Source: an uncultured Bacilli bacterium
GTDB taxonomy: Bacteria > Bacillota_I > Bacilli_A > RF39 > UBA660
Length of the DNA stretch: 20,842 bases
Assembly (NCBI GenBank): GCA_947623755.1
Contig: CANQHB010000007.1
Span: forward strand, 1 to 20,842
Direction of reading: 5' to 3'
Shown one piece after another: positions 20,464-20,842 of this stretch; positions within the stretch are counted from its first letter, which is position 1, and each line of letters begins with the position of its first letter. The translations under genes and the position numbers were made by a program. The notes under the pieces are model-generated. The model did no database searches. It was given only the letters and a program-made list of their open reading frames with translations, and was not told the DNA's origin.

Positions 20464-20842
20464 ATGCGAAATACTTTAATCTTATTAGGAACTTTTTTTC
20501 TTTTCTTTTTCGGACTAAACACTGTAAATGCTAGTGTTGTATATGGTAATGGTGTTGGTCTTAAATGTGGCGTTACCAATAAAGTAACGGGCCTTCAAAC
20601 TTGTGATTTAGGCTTTGAAATAACCGAAAAAGCGGCTTCTTCTTTTAATACTATTACAGTTACTTTTACCACCATTAATTCTTCTTTTACCCAAAATGAT
20701 ATTGCCTTAGAAGATACTTGGCGTTTAACTCCTAATGAGGAATATGTTTATACTTTCACCACGACCGAGACTCGTTTTGAAGTAGGCTATCATAAAATTG
20801 CCACTATCACTGTTCATAAAGATTTAACCGCCTCTAAATGTG
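20464..20842 (+). CDS. Secreted protein, N-terminal 126 residues (cut by the window edge)
   Basis: The frame is open from ATG 20464 to the end of the window. It begins with a clear signal peptide: MRNT, a hydrophobic core LILLGTFFLFFFGL, and a likely cleavage site after VNA (residue 23). The mature part begins SVVYGNGVGLKCGV and is rich in Thr and beta-branched residues (NTITVTFTTINSSF; YTFTTTETRF), as in extracellular beta-sandwich proteins, with Cys35 and Cys47 that could pair. AGGTGG lies 5 bases before the ATG. I do not recognise the family. Because the protein is truncated, domains further along, such as a wall anchor, cannot be judged. Confidence 0.82.
   Translation, partial: MRNTLILLGTFFLFFFGLNTVNASVVYGNGVGLKCGVTNKVTGLQTCDLGFEITEKAASSFNTITVTFTTINSSFTQNDIALEDTWRLTPNEEYVYTFTTTETRFEVGYHKIATITVHKDLTASKC

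Noticed and set aside
1..20842. Mollicute code (TGA as Trp)
   Set aside because: Long housekeeping genes (polA, valS, thrS) are full length with TGG for every Trp and without internal TGA, so the standard code fits.
1..20842. CRISPR array or insertion sequence
   Set aside because: No regularly spaced repeats, transposase motifs or terminal inverted repeats were seen in reading the window.

Overview
The window comes from an AT-rich, low-GC Gram-positive bacterium (Bacillota), probably an uncultured member of the Bacilli near the RF39/Erysipelotrichia/Mollicutes branch. The evidence is two T-box riboswitches controlling aminoacyl-tRNA synthetases, a TmcAL-type tRNA modification enzyme, a SpoVIF-like small protein, a PolA with a degenerate proofreading domain, a ThrRS without its N-terminal TGS domain, and the neighbourhoods polA-mutM and tmcAL/DUF177-rpmF. 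The lineage is inferred from these features; no 16S gene is present. TGA is not read as tryptophan in the long housekeeping genes, so the standard code fits.

Layout. 1-2.1 kb: a membrane protein (DUF975 plus CmpB-like permease domain) and a lone pseudopilin, each with its own promoter. 2.1-3.4 kb: der (double GTPase for 50S assembly). 3.4-4.95 kb: five small or accessory features, namely two divergent XRE regulators, a SpoVIF-like protein, and a transglutaminase-like protein with Ser where Cys is expected. 4.95-6.95 kb: a Thr T-box leader and thrS. 6.96-7.8 kb: a tandem double-XRE regulator on the minus strand and a 78-residue orphan with its own promoter and terminator. 7.85-12.2 kb: an operon of polA, a putative zinc peptidase and mutM. 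12.2-13.35 kb: tmcAL on the minus strand. 13.4-15.1 kb: a YhcG/DUF1016-type PD-(D/E)XK nuclease gene, then DUF177-rpmF. 15.2-17.4 kb: a large membrane-anchored surface protein with two related beta-rich halves. 17.4-20.2 kb: a Val T-box leader and valS. 20.2-20.34 kb: tRNA-Arg(CCU). From 20.46 kb to the edge: the start of a secreted protein.

Most of the content is translation and DNA maintenance: Der and L32 for the large ribosomal subunit, ThrRS, ValRS, tRNA-Arg and TmcAL for tRNA, and PolA and MutM for repair. T-boxes link thrS and valS expression to tRNA charging. The accessory genes (XRE regulators, nuclease, transglutaminase-like protein, orphan) sit singly between housekeeping blocks.

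The genome is compact. Many promoters are extended -10 type (TGn plus a TATAAT-like hexamer) with a TTGnnn box 16-17 bp upstream, and the predicted RNA start lies only a few bases before the Shine-Dalgarno. Several stop codons lie inside terminator hairpins. I saw no CRISPR array, insertion sequence or prophage. The best candidates for something undescribed are the HExxH protein cotranscribed with polA and mutM, and the inverted repeats centred on promoter elements.
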